From Leptospira chreensis (GTDB lineage: Bacteria > Spirochaetota > Leptospiria > Leptospirales > Leptospiraceae): a stretch of 64,000 nucleotides of DNA. Below are positions 46,585 through 56,249 of the stretch, piece after piece; the stretch's first letter is position 1; the number at the start of each line of letters is the position of its first letter. The notes beneath the pieces are model-generated. The model was given only the letters and a program-made list of their open reading frames with translations. It was not told where the DNA came from and did no database searches. The stretch lies in the NCBI RefSeq assembly GCF_016919165.1, contig NZ_JAFFPS010000008.1, forward strand, positions 124,001 through 188,000. Reading direction: 5' to 3'. Position numbers and translations under genes: made by a program.

Positions 46585-47435
46585 TTGTTGTTTCTAACAT
46601 TCAGGAACTTAAAAAACAGATTGGGGATTGGAAAAAGGAAGGTTTTAGCATCGGCTTTTGTCCGACTATGGGAAGTTTGCACCTAGGCCATATGGATCTT
46701 GTGGAAGCTTCAAAGAAAGAAACAAACAAAACTATTGTTTCTATTTTTGTGAATCCGACCCAGTTTAATGATCCCAAAGACTTTGCCCAGTATCCAGTAA
46801 AAACAGACGACGATCTACGGTTATGCGAAGAAAAAGGTGTAGACTTGGTGTTTTTACCGGACGTAAAAACCATGTATCCGGAAACCAAAACTCCTATTAG
46901 TTTGAGCATTCCTGAATTACAAAAACATCTTTGTGGTCGCACAAGACCTGGTCATTTTGAAGGAGTGTTACAAATTGTATCCAAACTCTTTCATTTGACA
47001 GAACCAAACAAAACTTTTTTTGGATTGAAAGACTACCAACAATTCCGAGTGATTTCGGCGATGGTTGAAAATTTGAATTTTCCTTTGGAAGTCATTGGAG
47101 TTCCAACTAGAAGAGAAGAGGATGGACTGGCGATGAGTTCGCGAAACGTCCGTTTGTCTAGAAAAGATAGAGAAACAGCAAGTCTCATCCCTCGTATGTT
47201 TGCCCTTGCAAAAAAGACCATCCTTGGGGGGGAAAGAGAGATTCGTCTTTGGAAAGAAATTCTAAGAGATTTTTTACTGACTGGGTCTTCTTTGCGTATT
47301 GATTATTTAGAAGTAGTCGATCCGATCGATCTCCAACCGAAAGAATCATTAGAAGGTGAGGTTCTTTTGGCCATTGCCGTATTTGTAGGGGACGTCCGCC
47401 TCATTGACAATCAAATCATCTCCATCCCTAATTAA
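46581..47435 (+). CDS. panC: Pantothenate synthetase
   Basis: A 284-residue ligase joining pantoate and beta-alanine with ATP. PTMGSLHLGHMDL is the HIGH-like nucleotide-binding motif. VNPTQFNDPKDFAQYP, LCGRTRPGHFEGV, FFGLKDYQQ and MSSRNVRLS are family-specific substrate and ATP contacts. Length is usual. The ATG overlaps the hisD stop, and mfd starts six bases after its end, indicating one transcript of unrelated pathways. Confidence 0.96.
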   Translation: MIVVSNIQELKKQIGDWKKEGFSIGFCPTMGSLHLGHMDLVEASKKETNKTIVSIFVNPTQFNDPKDFAQYPVKTDDDLRLCEEKGVDLVFLPDVKTMYPETKTPISLSIPELQKHLCGRTRPGHFEGVLQIVSKLFHLTEPNKTFFGLKDYQQFRVISAMVENLNFPLEVIGVPTRREEDGLAMSSRNVRLSRKDRETASLIPRMFALAKKTILGGEREIRLWKEILRDFLLTGSSLRIDYLEVVDPIDLQPKESLEGEVLLAIAVFVGDVRLIDNQIISIPN

Positions 47436-47441
47436 ACATTC

Positions 47442-50400
47442 ATGTCCAAAGAAATAGAAGATCGTAAATTTAGTCCCAAACCAGTAATCGCTGATTCCAA
47501 GTCATCTTTAGTCAATTTAAGTGGAATTCCCGAATCGGCCCATTCCTTTGTCACTGGATCTTTGTATGAAACTCTCAGCGCTGATTCCACATACCTTGTG
47601 GTGCTTCCAACAAACCAGGATGCAGAAAGTTTTTCTCGGGAACTCCTTAGTTTTTTACCACAGGAAGAGATTTTCTATTTTCCAGGACCTGAAAATATTC
47701 CTTATGAATATACAAAATGGCAAATGGAATGGAAAAGAGATCGCATCCTTACTATCAATCGGATCTTATCGGGAAATCGTTGTTTGGTGGTCACTTCTGT
47801 TTCGGCATTATTACGAAAACTTCCCATCAAAGAAAGCCTCAAAGGGAAATCTATTTCCTTGCAGTTAGGGAAGGACTTTCCCTTAGAAAAATTATTATCG
47901 GAGTTAGTCCATTTGGGTTATCATAGGGAAGAGGTTTGCGAACAATTTGGCCACTTCAGTTTGAAAGGGGGTATCCTCGATATTTACACTCCTTATTTGG
48001 CAAACCCTGTGCGAATCGATTTTTTTGGGGATACCGTAGATGAAATCAGAACCTTTGATCCCAATACCCAAAAATCCATAACAAAAATTAAAGAAATCAT
48101 CATCACTGCAGCTAACGAAACGATTGTTAGTCGAGAGGAAAAGGCCAAATACCAAGAAGTATTAGAAGAAAACAAAGACAAACGCCTTCCCATAGATTCG
48201 GAACTAGAGGTCATTGAAGAACATTTGCCTCTCGTTCGTAAACATGAAGGTTTCCTAAAATTCTTTCCAAAAAAACCAATTCTAATTTTTCCCAGGTTTT
48301 TTGATACGAAAGAACGTTCCTATGGAATGGAAAGGGAATACAACACTCTCTTTGAGAAAAAGAAAGAAGAGGCATTCTGTTTAAAACCAGAGGAACTACT
48401 TTCATTTGGAGAGGAATGGGAAACACTCACTTCCGAAGAAACTCCGGGAATTCGTTTTTCCCTTCTTCCCGATAACCAAAGAAATTATTCTTATGAACCA
48501 ATCACTGAAGTGCGTGGGTTTCGAGGAAAGATTCGTGAGGCCAAAGAACATTTTTTAGAACTTCTATCAGAAGATCCAAAGAATAAAATTTTTATCACTT
48601 CCTCATTTTCTGCACAGATGATGCGACTGAAAGGCCTTTTTGCAGAAGATGAACTCGAGACCGTTCATTCCGATTCGGAAGATCCACTTCCCATTCCCTT
48701 TCACAATGTAAAACCAGGAATTCATCTTGTGATCTCGGATCTCAAACGAGGATTTCACGCTTTAGAAGAGAATGTTTATATTTTTACGGACAACGATCTA
48801 TTTGGTCGCCAATACAAACGTAAAACTCGTTATAAAAAACAAGCCTCGCAAATGATCGAATCTTTCATTGATTTGAAAGAGGGAGATTATGTAGTTCATG
48901 TCAATCATGGTGTCGGTCGGTTTGTTAAAATTGAAAGGACCAAGGCCGATGGAAAAGAAAGAGATTTTTTAAAATTAGAATATGCTGGCGGGGATAGTTT
49001 ATTTGTTCCTCTGGATCAAATTTCTTTGGTTCAAAAATACATTGGAGGAACCGATTCTCCGAAGCTCGACACTCTCGGAAAAAACTCTTGGAAAAAAGCC
49101 AAAGATAGAGTCCAGGAATCAGTCGATAAACTTGCCGAAGAACTAGTGTTACTCTATTCCAATCGTTTGAAACTCAATGGATTTGCATTCCCTCCAGATA
49201 CCATTTGGCAGGAAGAATTTGAAGCTGCCTTTGAATTTGAAGAGACCCCTGATCAAATTTCTGCCATTGAATCCGTAAAACAAGATTTAGAATCGGCAAG
49301 ACCAATGGACCGGTTGGTTTGCGGGGATGTGGGATATGGGAAAACAGAAGTTGCCATTCGGGCTGCTTTTAAAGTGATTATGGCGGGAAAACAAGTGATG
49401 CTTCTCACTCCCACAACCATCCTTTCCTTACAACATTTTAATACTTTTAAATCGAGATATGAAAACTATCCTGTAAAAATTGCCTTTGTATCGAGGTTCC
49501 GGTCTCCGGCAGAGATCAGAGAAGACCTAAAGAATTTTTCCGAAGGGAAAATTGATATGCTCATTGGAACCCATGCCATTTTGTCTTCCAAGGTAAAACC
49601 AAAAAACTTAGGGCTTCTCATCATTGACGAAGAACAGAAGTTTGGTGTAACTCATAAGGAAGCGATTAAAAAATTCAAAAACCTTGTGGATGTTTTGACT
49701 CTGACAGCGACACCCATCCCTCGTACATTACATATGGCCCTGACTGGAATTCGGGAATTGTCCATTATCTCTACGGCTCCTAAAAATAGACAAAGTGTAG
49801 AAACCTATGTATTAGAAGAAGATGATACTCTCATCCAAGAAGCCATTCGGAAAGAAATCGAAAGGGGTGGTCAGGTATTTTATCTCTATAACCGTGTGGA
49901 ATCCATTGAAGAGGAAGCCGCTTACATTCGTTCCCTGGTTCCAGAGGTTTCTGTCGGAATTTTACATGGCCAATTGACAGAAGATGAAATTGAGGAAACT
50001 CTTGTTGATTTTTACGAACGTAAATATGATATTTTAGTCACAACTACAATCATTGAATCGGGAATTGATATGCCCAATGTCAATACTCTCATTGTCAAAA
50101 GGGCTGATATGTTTGGACTTTCCCAACTCTATCAAATCAGGGGCCGGGTGGGGCGTTCCGATAGAAAGGCCTATGCCTATATGTTCTATCCTTCCAAGAA
50201 ACTCATGACAGAACTTGCGGAAAAAAGACTCAATACCATCTTCGAATATCAAGAGTTAGGTTCTGGTTTTAAGGTAGCCATGCGGGACTTAGAGATTCGG
50301 GGAGCAGGGAATTTACTCGGTAAAGAACAATCTGGCGACATTATGGAAGTTGGGTTTGATCTTTACGTGAAGATGTTGGAAGAGGCAATTTCACGGATCA

Positions 50401-50864
50401 AAGGAGAAGAGGTGCGGGTGGAAGTTCGTACTGCCGTGAATTTAAAAACAAACTTCTATTTACCGGATGATTACATTCCGGACACAAAACAAAAAATCGA
50501 ATTTTACAAACGATTTGAAGGTTCTGCGAACCTGGATGAAATCGAGGAACTCTCCTTGGAGATGGAAGACAGGTTTGGAGAACTTCCGCAGATTGCCAAA
50601 ACCTTTGTGGAATTAGAAAAAATCCGAACCCTGGCTTCTAATTTAGGGTTCGAGTTTGTGACAGAAAAACCCGAAGAAATCTTGTTTAAATGTGGAACCT
50701 ATTTCCGTGGAGATCCAGATCGTGTGATCCAGGCGATGGCTAAATTTAAGGGACTTCTTATCTCTCCACAAGAACCATCAGTACTCCGTTATACGATTCC
50801 GGAACGGGAAGATCTGCAAAAAATCAAGAAATTGCTTTCTCTATTGGAATTCCTGGCCGCTTAA
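47442..50864 (+). CDS. mfd: Transcription-repair coupling factor Mfd
   Basis: A 1140-residue DNA translocase that removes stalled RNA polymerase and recruits UvrA. The N-terminal UvrB-like module is at 1-330 (YFPGPENIPYEYTKW, GHFSLKGGILDIYTP). The polymerase-interacting domain is near 480-550 (EGDYVVHVNHGVGRF). The SF2 motor has GDVGYGKTEVAIRAAF (Walker A), LIIDEEQKFGV (DEEQ box), LTATPIPRTLHMAL and the QIRGRVGRSDR motif VI. The C-terminal domain (about 1000-1140) is the inhibitory UvrA-binding module. It complements uvrA at 28529. All motor motifs are intact. Confidence 0.96.
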   Translation: MSKEIEDRKFSPKPVIADSKSSLVNLSGIPESAHSFVTGSLYETLSADSTYLVVLPTNQDAESFSRELLSFLPQEEIFYFPGPENIPYEYTKWQMEWKRDRILTINRILSGNRCLVVTSVSALLRKLPIKESLKGKSISLQLGKDFPLEKLLSELVHLGYHREEVCEQFGHFSLKGGILDIYTPYLANPVRIDFFGDTVDEIRTFDPNTQKSITKIKEIIITAANETIVSREEKAKYQEVLEENKDKRLPIDSELEVIEEHLPLVRKHEGFLKFFPKKPILIFPRFFDTKERSYGMEREYNTLFEKKKEEAFCLKPEELLSFGEEWETLTSEETPGIRFSLLPDNQRNYSYEPITEVRGFRGKIREAKEHFLELLSEDPKNKIFITSSFSAQMMRLKGLFAEDELETVHSDSEDPLPIPFHNVKPGIHLVISDLKRGFHALEENVYIFTDNDLFGRQYKRKTRYKKQASQMIESFIDLKEGDYVVHVNHGVGRFVKIERTKADGKERDFLKLEYAGGDSLFVPLDQISLVQKYIGGTDSPKLDTLGKNSWKKAKDRVQESVDKLAEELVLLYSNRLKLNGFAFPPDTIWQEEFEAAFEFEETPDQISAIESVKQDLESARPMDRLVCGDVGYGKTEVAIRAAFKVIMAGKQVMLLTPTTILSLQHFNTFKSRYENYPVKIAFVSRFRSPAEIREDLKNFSEGKIDMLIGTHAILSSKVKPKNLGLLIIDEEQKFGVTHKEAIKKFKNLVDVLTLTATPIPRTLHMALTGIRELSIISTAPKNRQSVETYVLEEDDTLIQEAIRKEIERGGQVFYLYNRVESIEEEAAYIRSLVPEVSVGILHGQLTEDEIEETLVDFYERKYDILVTTTIIESGIDMPNVNTLIVKRADMFGLSQLYQIRGRVGRSDRKAYAYMFYPSKKLMTELAEKRLNTIFEYQELGSGFKVAMRDLEIRGAGNLLGKEQSGDIMEVGFDLYVKMLEEAISRIKGEEVRVEVRTAVNLKTNFYLPDDYIPDTKQKIEFYKRFEGSANLDEIEELSLEMEDRFGELPQIAKTFVELEKIRTLASNLGFEFVTEKPEEILFKCGTYFRGDPDRVIQAMAKFKGLLISPQEPSVLRYTIPEREDLQKIKKLLSLLEFLAA

Positions 50865-50901
50865 TTTTTAGGCAATAGATTCAAGCTCCTGTGCCTAAAA
50901 A
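50865..50901. repeat. Perfect 10-base inverted repeat after mfd
   Basis: TTTTTAGGCA (50865-50874) and TGCCTAAAAA (50892-50901) are exact inverse copies separated by 17 bases. The hairpin has no T-run after it on either strand, so it is not a classical terminator; it might be an operator or mRNA-stabilising element in front of the lipoprotein gene. It lies within the 100-base gap between mfd and the next gene. Confidence 0.6.
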
Positions 50902-50964
50902 AGGATAGACATTGCGGGAATTGGCGAAACCATCATCACAAATCCTTTCAGGCACTAAAATAAT

Positions 50965-51636
50965 ATGACTAAAATCCTTCCTTTGTTTGTTTTTTTGGCA
51001 TCCTTTTTCCTCGTTCAGTGTTCGGACTCCTCTCCAGTCATTGAAACTTTGGATAACCATAAAATTACCGTAAAAGACTTTGAAGCGGCTTATGATACAG
51101 CTCTTGATTCTATCAGCCGATTGCAAAATATTGAAAAAAAGACTCTTCTTGAGTTCATCGAAAAAGACATCAGCGAAGTTCCACAAAACTTCCAAGATTT
51201 AAACTACCAACTCCAAAAGAAAAACTTCTACCAAACTTACCGCCAGATGATCATGACTCGCCTTGTTGCTGAGAAAAACGGTTATATCTCTCGTCCAGAT
51301 GTAGCAGAAGTAATCAAACAAGTAGAAATGCAAACCATTGCACAGATGTATGTTTCAGAACAAGTGGAGAAAAAAATCCAAATCACTGACGAACAAGCAA
51401 AAGCAGAATGCGAAAGACTTCGTGGATTGGATCGAAATATTGCAAACCTAACTATTGATAAATGCCTTACATTTGCAAAAGCACAAATCAAACAATTACA
51501 AACCAGAGAACAACTTCCTTTGGTAGTAGAGAGAATCAAAGAAGAAGTAACCATCAAACGTAACGATAAATTTGACTTGGATGCCTACCTTGCACCTAAG
51601 AAAAAAGTGGAAGAACCAGCCAACCAACAAAAATAA
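50965..51636 (+). CDS. Predicted lipoprotein with SurA-N-like helical region
   Basis: A 223-residue protein: the leader LPLFVFLASFFLVQC ends in Cys, so it is a likely lipoprotein. The mature part starts with VIETLDNHKITVKDFEAAYD, resembling the first helix-turn of SurA/PrsA N-terminal chaperone domains, and continues with long charged helices. There is no parvulin domain. A role as envelope chaperone is a guess from this resemblance. Several helices contain QMYVSEQVEKKIQIT and similar heptad-like runs. It precedes uppP by six bases, so the two are probably co-expressed. Confidence 0.7.
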   Translation: MTKILPLFVFLASFFLVQCSDSSPVIETLDNHKITVKDFEAAYDTALDSISRLQNIEKKTLLEFIEKDISEVPQNFQDLNYQLQKKNFYQTYRQMIMTRLVAEKNGYISRPDVAEVIKQVEMQTIAQMYVSEQVEKKIQITDEQAKAECERLRGLDRNIANLTIDKCLTFAKAQIKQLQTREQLPLVVERIKEEVTIKRNDKFDLDAYLAPKKKVEEPANQQK

Positions 51637-51642
51637 GTCGGA

Positions 51643-52482
51643 ATGGACAATACTTTAAATGCGTTTCTCCGTGGCATCATCGAAGCTGCCACGGAATTTC
51701 TGCCCGTTTCTTCTACGGGACATCTTTTCCTCTTTAGTTACTTTTTCCCCTTTCAAAATCTAACAGTCGATCATGAAGCTTTTGAAGATTTGTTTGATAT
51801 CTTTATCCAAACAGGGGCCATCCTTTCTGTTGTTGTATTGTACTTCCAAGTTCTCTGGAAACATACCAAGTCGGCAGCTTTATTTCTCACAAAGAAATCA
51901 GAAGACAAATCGGGATTTGCTTTCTACAGCAATCTCATTGTAGGTATCCTTCCCATCCTAATTCTCGGATTTGTTTTTAAAAATAGTTTGGACCAAATCA
52001 AAATGAGACCAGACCTTCTTCTCATCCTTGGGTTATCTTGGCTCGTAGGTGGACTTGTGATGGTATTTGTAGAGAGATGCCACTACGATGAAAGCGAAGG
52101 GAAAACCATCGGGATCAAAGAATCGATTCTTGTGGGTTTCTTTCAGTGTTTTGCATTGATTCCTGGTGTTTCCCGGTCAGCGGCAACCATCATCACAGCA
52201 AGAACTCTTGGTGTATCCAAAAAGGATTCTGCGGAGTTTTCCTTTTTTTTGGCGATTCCCGTTTTGACTCTCGCAGGGATTTATAAATTATACAAACACA
52301 GGTCCATTTTGAATTCAGAAACCATCGGCCTTCTTCTTTTTGGAAGTATCGTATCGTTTATCATTTGTTACTTTATCATCCGTTTGTTTATGGCTTTTAT
52401 CCGTCGTAGAAGTTTTATTTCTTTTGGAATTTACCGAATTCTACTAGGTATCCTTGTTATCCTATACTTTGTTCGTAGTTAA
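51643..52482 (+). CDS. uppP: Undecaprenyl-diphosphatase
   Basis: A 279-residue inner-membrane enzyme (BacA/UppP family) that dephosphorylates undecaprenyl pyrophosphate for reuse in wall and polysaccharide synthesis. ATEFLPVSSTGHL near residue 16 matches the (E/Q)-rich active-site block, with Ala where most have Gly, and PGVSRSAATIITARTLG carries the conserved Arg and Ser. About eight helices are seen, and length is normal. The last 26 bases overlap the convergent phosphatase gene. Confidence 0.95.
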   Translation: MDNTLNAFLRGIIEAATEFLPVSSTGHLFLFSYFFPFQNLTVDHEAFEDLFDIFIQTGAILSVVVLYFQVLWKHTKSAALFLTKKSEDKSGFAFYSNLIVGILPILILGFVFKNSLDQIKMRPDLLLILGLSWLVGGLVMVFVERCHYDESEGKTIGIKESILVGFFQCFALIPGVSRSAATIITARTLGVSKKDSAEFSFFLAIPVLTLAGIYKLYKHRSILNSETIGLLLFGSIVSFIICYFIIRLFMAFIRRRSFISFGIYRILLGILVILYFVRS

Positions 52483-54988
52483 TAAATTCTAAATAAAATT
52501 CTTTTTTATCTATATTGTTTGTTCTATCTAGCAGATGCAAAAATAACTTTGTATTCTGCTGGTAGAGTTTATTTCGCAGAAACAATCGTTCCGACCAAAT
52601 CACTGCCTCTCCCACCTGTTCATTTTTATACAAAGCTTTTGCTGTCATATAGAGATAGTCTTCGCGATTGGGATTTTCTTTAGCGGCTAGTTTGAGATGT
52701 TTTGCGGCCTCAGACCAATTCTTTAATTGAAAATACAACTTTCCCGCTAAGGCGTGAAACGAAGGATGAGGATAATTTTCCATAAGGAGCAGTAATTTCG
52801 CAATGGCTTCCGTAAAATTCCCGAGCTTCGAGGTGGATTTGATTTCTAAGTATTCTGTTCTGATGGCTTCCGGAAGAGACATCCTTTGGTTTTTTGGTTG
52901 GTATACAATTTTTAGAAAAGAAAGATCATCTGTGATTTCGCCACTAGATTCAATTTCATGAACAAGTTCCTTTAGGTTTCCTTCCGAACGTTCTACAAAA
53001 CGTAAAATCAAAGTTTCATCTTCATTGATGAGACGTATGGATTCATCTTGTTGTTTCAGTTCAATATCATCTCTTCCATCCGATCCAATGAGTAAGGTAT
53101 CACCTGCCTCTAAGGCAAAGGTTTTGATTTGGAAGTAATGATCGTTTTTTGGAAATCCTAACTTTCGCATGGAGAGTTCTGTTTCGATAAAAGAAGCCAC
53201 GCCGTCCCGGTAAAGAATACTCCAAGGATGTTCTGCATTGATATAATAAACAAAACCGTCTTTAGCCATCATACCAAGAACCACACTGGATAACATGGAC
53301 CCATCAAAACTAACGAATACGGATTGTAGTTCGACATAAAGATCCTTTAACCAAAGTTCGGGGGGCCTTGACTTGGTATAACTGGATTTGGCCCGGGAAA
53401 GAACGGCTTGAAACACAACGCCGAGTACCAAAGCACCACCAGCACCTTGGATGGATTTCCCCATTGCATCTCCATTGGCAAAAACAGTATAGTCACCAGA
53501 ATCCAAATGGACCGTTCCGACAATGCAGATATCTCCACCGATCTCTCCATCTTTTCCCCGGAATTGAAACTTTTTCTTTTGGTCTACATAGGTTTCGATT
53601 TCTAGCTCCGAAATTTTGTTTTCGATGCGAGCTAAAGGTTGGATGAGAAGGGAAGTTAAAAAATAATCACCATCTTGTTTTTCTTTTAGAATCTGCAGTT
53701 GGCTTAAGGATTCGTTTAAGGCATCCGTTCTTTCTTCTACCTTTTTCTCTAGGTTTTTGTTTAAATCTTCGACTTCTTCGTTTAGTTTGACAAAGGAATT
53801 GGCAAGGATGATGGCAAGAGAGATATTAAATACAAGAAATGTATATCCCATAATACGTGGAAAGACCCAATAGTTTCTGTTGGTGGCTGAATCAATAATG
53901 GCAGCAACCAAAACAATGGAAATTCCAATCGTGATGTAAAAGGCTCTGCGTTCTTTCTTTTTTAAATTTTTGAATAAAATGGAAAAAATAAGAACCACAT
54001 AAACGATCCAAGTGGGTTGGATAAAATTGGTGAGTAAAAAACTAAAAGTTTCTATGTCTTTTGAAAAAGCAAAGTAAAGAAAAAATCCCAGCTGTAATCC
54101 ATCCAAAATTTTCCCTAAAATATGATATCGTTCCTCAAACAAAGTCCGAAGGAAGTGATACATGAATGGGATAAGAAGTAAAATCACCATATACTCAAAC
54201 TTCTTCATTTCCAAAAAAGGAAATCCGAATTCGTATTTGAGTTGGTTTCTTAAAAAATTATAAATGACAAAGGAAAAGGAAAATAAGGCGAAGAAAAAGT
54301 TTTCTCTATCTTTTTGCCTTCGGATGAATAGAAATAGAAAATAACCACCAACTGTTGCATAGATGGTAAGAAAAATTAATTTTATAAATTCATCTTTATA
54401 AAATCTAGAATCGATTTTTTCAGAAGGCCCAAGAATGGTTTCATCTTGTTCAATCCCACCAGAATTTCCAAAGTAAGGTTGAATTTGAATGAGAAGTAAG
54501 TTCTTTTTTCCATATTGAATGAGATGAGAGGGAACTCTATAAATTCTGAGTTTGTCATAAGCTTGGGGGTCACTTGCATTCCATACACCTGTATGTCCGA
54601 TCAAATGTCCATTGAGATAGGTTTTATCTCTATCATTGATGATCCCAAGTCTTAGGCTGTATTGGGTGGAGGGATCTTTTGTGATATGGATCCATTTCGC
54701 AAGAAAGACTGTTTGTTTTCTTTTGTTATCTTCCTTATTTTTGTATAAGTTTCCTGGAATGGCAATTCGTTTCCATTTCCTTTGGAGAAAGTTGGACTCT
54801 GTGAGAGACTGAATTTCTAAATCACTGAGGTCCTCTTCTGTCATATACCAGAAAGTAGTGGGGTCTTCCTTCTTTGTATCAAGTGAAACCAGCTCTTTGG
54901 AATTGGTTTCTGTAGTGGAATCTGGTAAGGTTTGTGAATGGAGTAGGGAAAAAGAAAAGACAAGAAAAATGAGTACGATTTTTATCAT
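52457..54988 (-). CDS. 7TM-DISM sensor SpoIIE/PP2C-type serine phosphatase
   Basis: An 843-residue membrane sensor. Signal peptide 1-18; a periplasmic jelly-roll domain about 60-190 (RLGIINDRDKTYLNGHLIGH) like 7TMR-DISM extracellular modules; seven helices about 200-397; a coiled coil 398-438; a SpoIIE/PP2C domain 440-700 with EIGGDI, NGDAMGKS and SDGRDD metal positions; and TPR-like repeats 720-840. The output half is clearly paralogous to the 9181-12330 protein, sharing DGDYFLTSLL, GDAMGKS and YxINAEHPW, while the sensor half is unrelated, so one output is linked to two different inputs. No kinase or anti-sigma gene is adjacent. Confidence 0.88.
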   Translation of the reverse strand: MIKIVLIFLVFSFSLLHSQTLPDSTTETNSKELVSLDTKKEDPTTFWYMTEEDLSDLEIQSLTESNFLQRKWKRIAIPGNLYKNKEDNKRKQTVFLAKWIHITKDPSTQYSLRLGIINDRDKTYLNGHLIGHTGVWNASDPQAYDKLRIYRVPSHLIQYGKKNLLLIQIQPYFGNSGGIEQDETILGPSEKIDSRFYKDEFIKLIFLTIYATVGGYFLFLFIRRQKDRENFFFALFSFSFVIYNFLRNQLKYEFGFPFLEMKKFEYMVILLLIPFMYHFLRTLFEERYHILGKILDGLQLGFFLYFAFSKDIETFSFLLTNFIQPTWIVYVVLIFSILFKNLKKKERRAFYITIGISIVLVAAIIDSATNRNYWVFPRIMGYTFLVFNISLAIILANSFVKLNEEVEDLNKNLEKKVEERTDALNESLSQLQILKEKQDGDYFLTSLLIQPLARIENKISELEIETYVDQKKKFQFRGKDGEIGGDICIVGTVHLDSGDYTVFANGDAMGKSIQGAGGALVLGVVFQAVLSRAKSSYTKSRPPELWLKDLYVELQSVFVSFDGSMLSSVVLGMMAKDGFVYYINAEHPWSILYRDGVASFIETELSMRKLGFPKNDHYFQIKTFALEAGDTLLIGSDGRDDIELKQQDESIRLINEDETLILRFVERSEGNLKELVHEIESSGEITDDLSFLKIVYQPKNQRMSLPEAIRTEYLEIKSTSKLGNFTEAIAKLLLLMENYPHPSFHALAGKLYFQLKNWSEAAKHLKLAAKENPNREDYLYMTAKALYKNEQVGEAVIWSERLFLRNKLYQQNTKLFLHLLDRTNNIDKKEFYLEFINYEQSIG

Positions 54989-55042
54989 ATATAGACGAAC
55001 CCTTACGTTCTTAACTCTGTTACCTTTCCAAATGGATGTAAA

Positions 55043-56224
55043 ATGGTCATTCGATTAAAAAAGACTAAAGAAAAAGCTGTATTAAATTTTCATCCGTGGA
55101 TTTTTTCCGGAGCCATTGCTTCCGGAGAAACAGGCCTGGCTTCGGGAGATACTGTCCGAGTGGAATCCTCTTCCGGTGAGTTTCTTGCCTGGGGTCATTA
55201 TGATCCTAAAAGTCAAATCCGTCTTCGTTTGTTCTCTTTTGATTCATCAGAAGATGGTTCCTTGGAATCTTATTGGACTTCTAAGTGGGCTGCAATCTAT
55301 GAATCCAAACTCAAACTTCTTCCCAAAGACACAACGGGATTTCGTCTCTTCCATTCAGAAGGAGATTCTGTTCCCGGGATCATTGTGGACTGTTACCAGA
55401 AAACAGCTGTTATGCAATTGAAAACTCCTGGTGCCTTACGATTACGTGAATGGCTTGTTTCGTTTCTGACAACAAAAGGATTTGAAACCATATTTGAAAA
55501 AGGTGACAAACCGGACGAGAAATCAGGGGGAGATTCAATCTTTCATAAAGGAGAGGAATCGGAACCCATCTTTACAGAACACGGAATCCAATTCATCGCT
55601 GACATCTCCAAAGGACAAAAAACAGGATTTTTTCTCGACCAGAGAGACAACAGGGCTTTAGTTTCTCGTTACGCATCGGGAAGAACGGTTCTCAACACAT
55701 TTGCCTATTCGGGAGCTTTTTCCGTTTATGCACTATTAGCTGGTGCAAAAGCAGTACATAGTTTAGATATTTCAAAACAAGCAATCGAACTTTGCGAAAG
55801 GAACTTAAGTTTAAATGGGCTTGGTTCCCCCAAAGAACTTTCTCGGCATAAAAGTTTGGTTTTGGATAGTTTCGACTATTTAAAAACAATGGACGCAGAC
55901 TTTTATGATTTGATCATTCTCGATCCGCCTGCCTTTACCAAAAGCATTGCCACAGTCAATCAGGCCAGTCGGGGCTACAAAGACATCAATATGCGAGCGA
56001 TGAAAAAAATCCAAACAGGAGGACTTATTTTTACCTTCTCTTGTTCCCAACATATTTCTTTTGATTTGTTTAAAAAAATTGTTTTCGGGGCGGCAAAGGA
56101 TGCCAAAAAAAGAGTTAGAATTTTGCACCATCTAACCCAGAGCCCAGACCATGGATATTCCGTCTTCCACCCGGAAGGAGAATACTTAAAAGGCCTTGTG
56201 ATTCAGGTTGATGGTGATACATGA
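55043..56224 (+). CDS. Class I SAM-dependent rRNA methyltransferase (RlmI-like)
   Basis: A 393-residue enzyme with an N-terminal PUA domain (about 1-75: FHPWIFSGAI, GDTVRVESSSGEFLAWG) and a Rossmann methyltransferase domain. Motifs are KTGFFLDQRDNR, VLNTFAYSGAFSVYALLAGA (SAM site), IILDPPAFTKS with the DPPxF catalytic loop, and FTFSCSQHIS, where the Cys is the likely nucleophile. This is the pattern of 23S rRNA m5C1962 methyltransferase RlmI, but a close relative with another rRNA site cannot be excluded. It is divergent from the phosphatase gene, 54 bases apart. Confidence 0.9.
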   Translation: MVIRLKKTKEKAVLNFHPWIFSGAIASGETGLASGDTVRVESSSGEFLAWGHYDPKSQIRLRLFSFDSSEDGSLESYWTSKWAAIYESKLKLLPKDTTGFRLFHSEGDSVPGIIVDCYQKTAVMQLKTPGALRLREWLVSFLTTKGFETIFEKGDKPDEKSGGDSIFHKGEESEPIFTEHGIQFIADISKGQKTGFFLDQRDNRALVSRYASGRTVLNTFAYSGAFSVYALLAGAKAVHSLDISKQAIELCERNLSLNGLGSPKELSRHKSLVLDSFDYLKTMDADFYDLIILDPPAFTKSIATVNQASRGYKDINMRAMKKIQTGGLIFTFSCSQHISFDLFKKIVFGAAKDAKKRVRILHHLTQSPDHGYSVFHPEGEYLKGLVIQVDGDT

Positions 56225-56249
56225 TCTCATACATTGGTGAAATCTTAGA

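Noticed and set aside
50865..50901. Rho-independent terminator of mfd
   Set aside because: The stem is perfect but no T-run follows on either strand.
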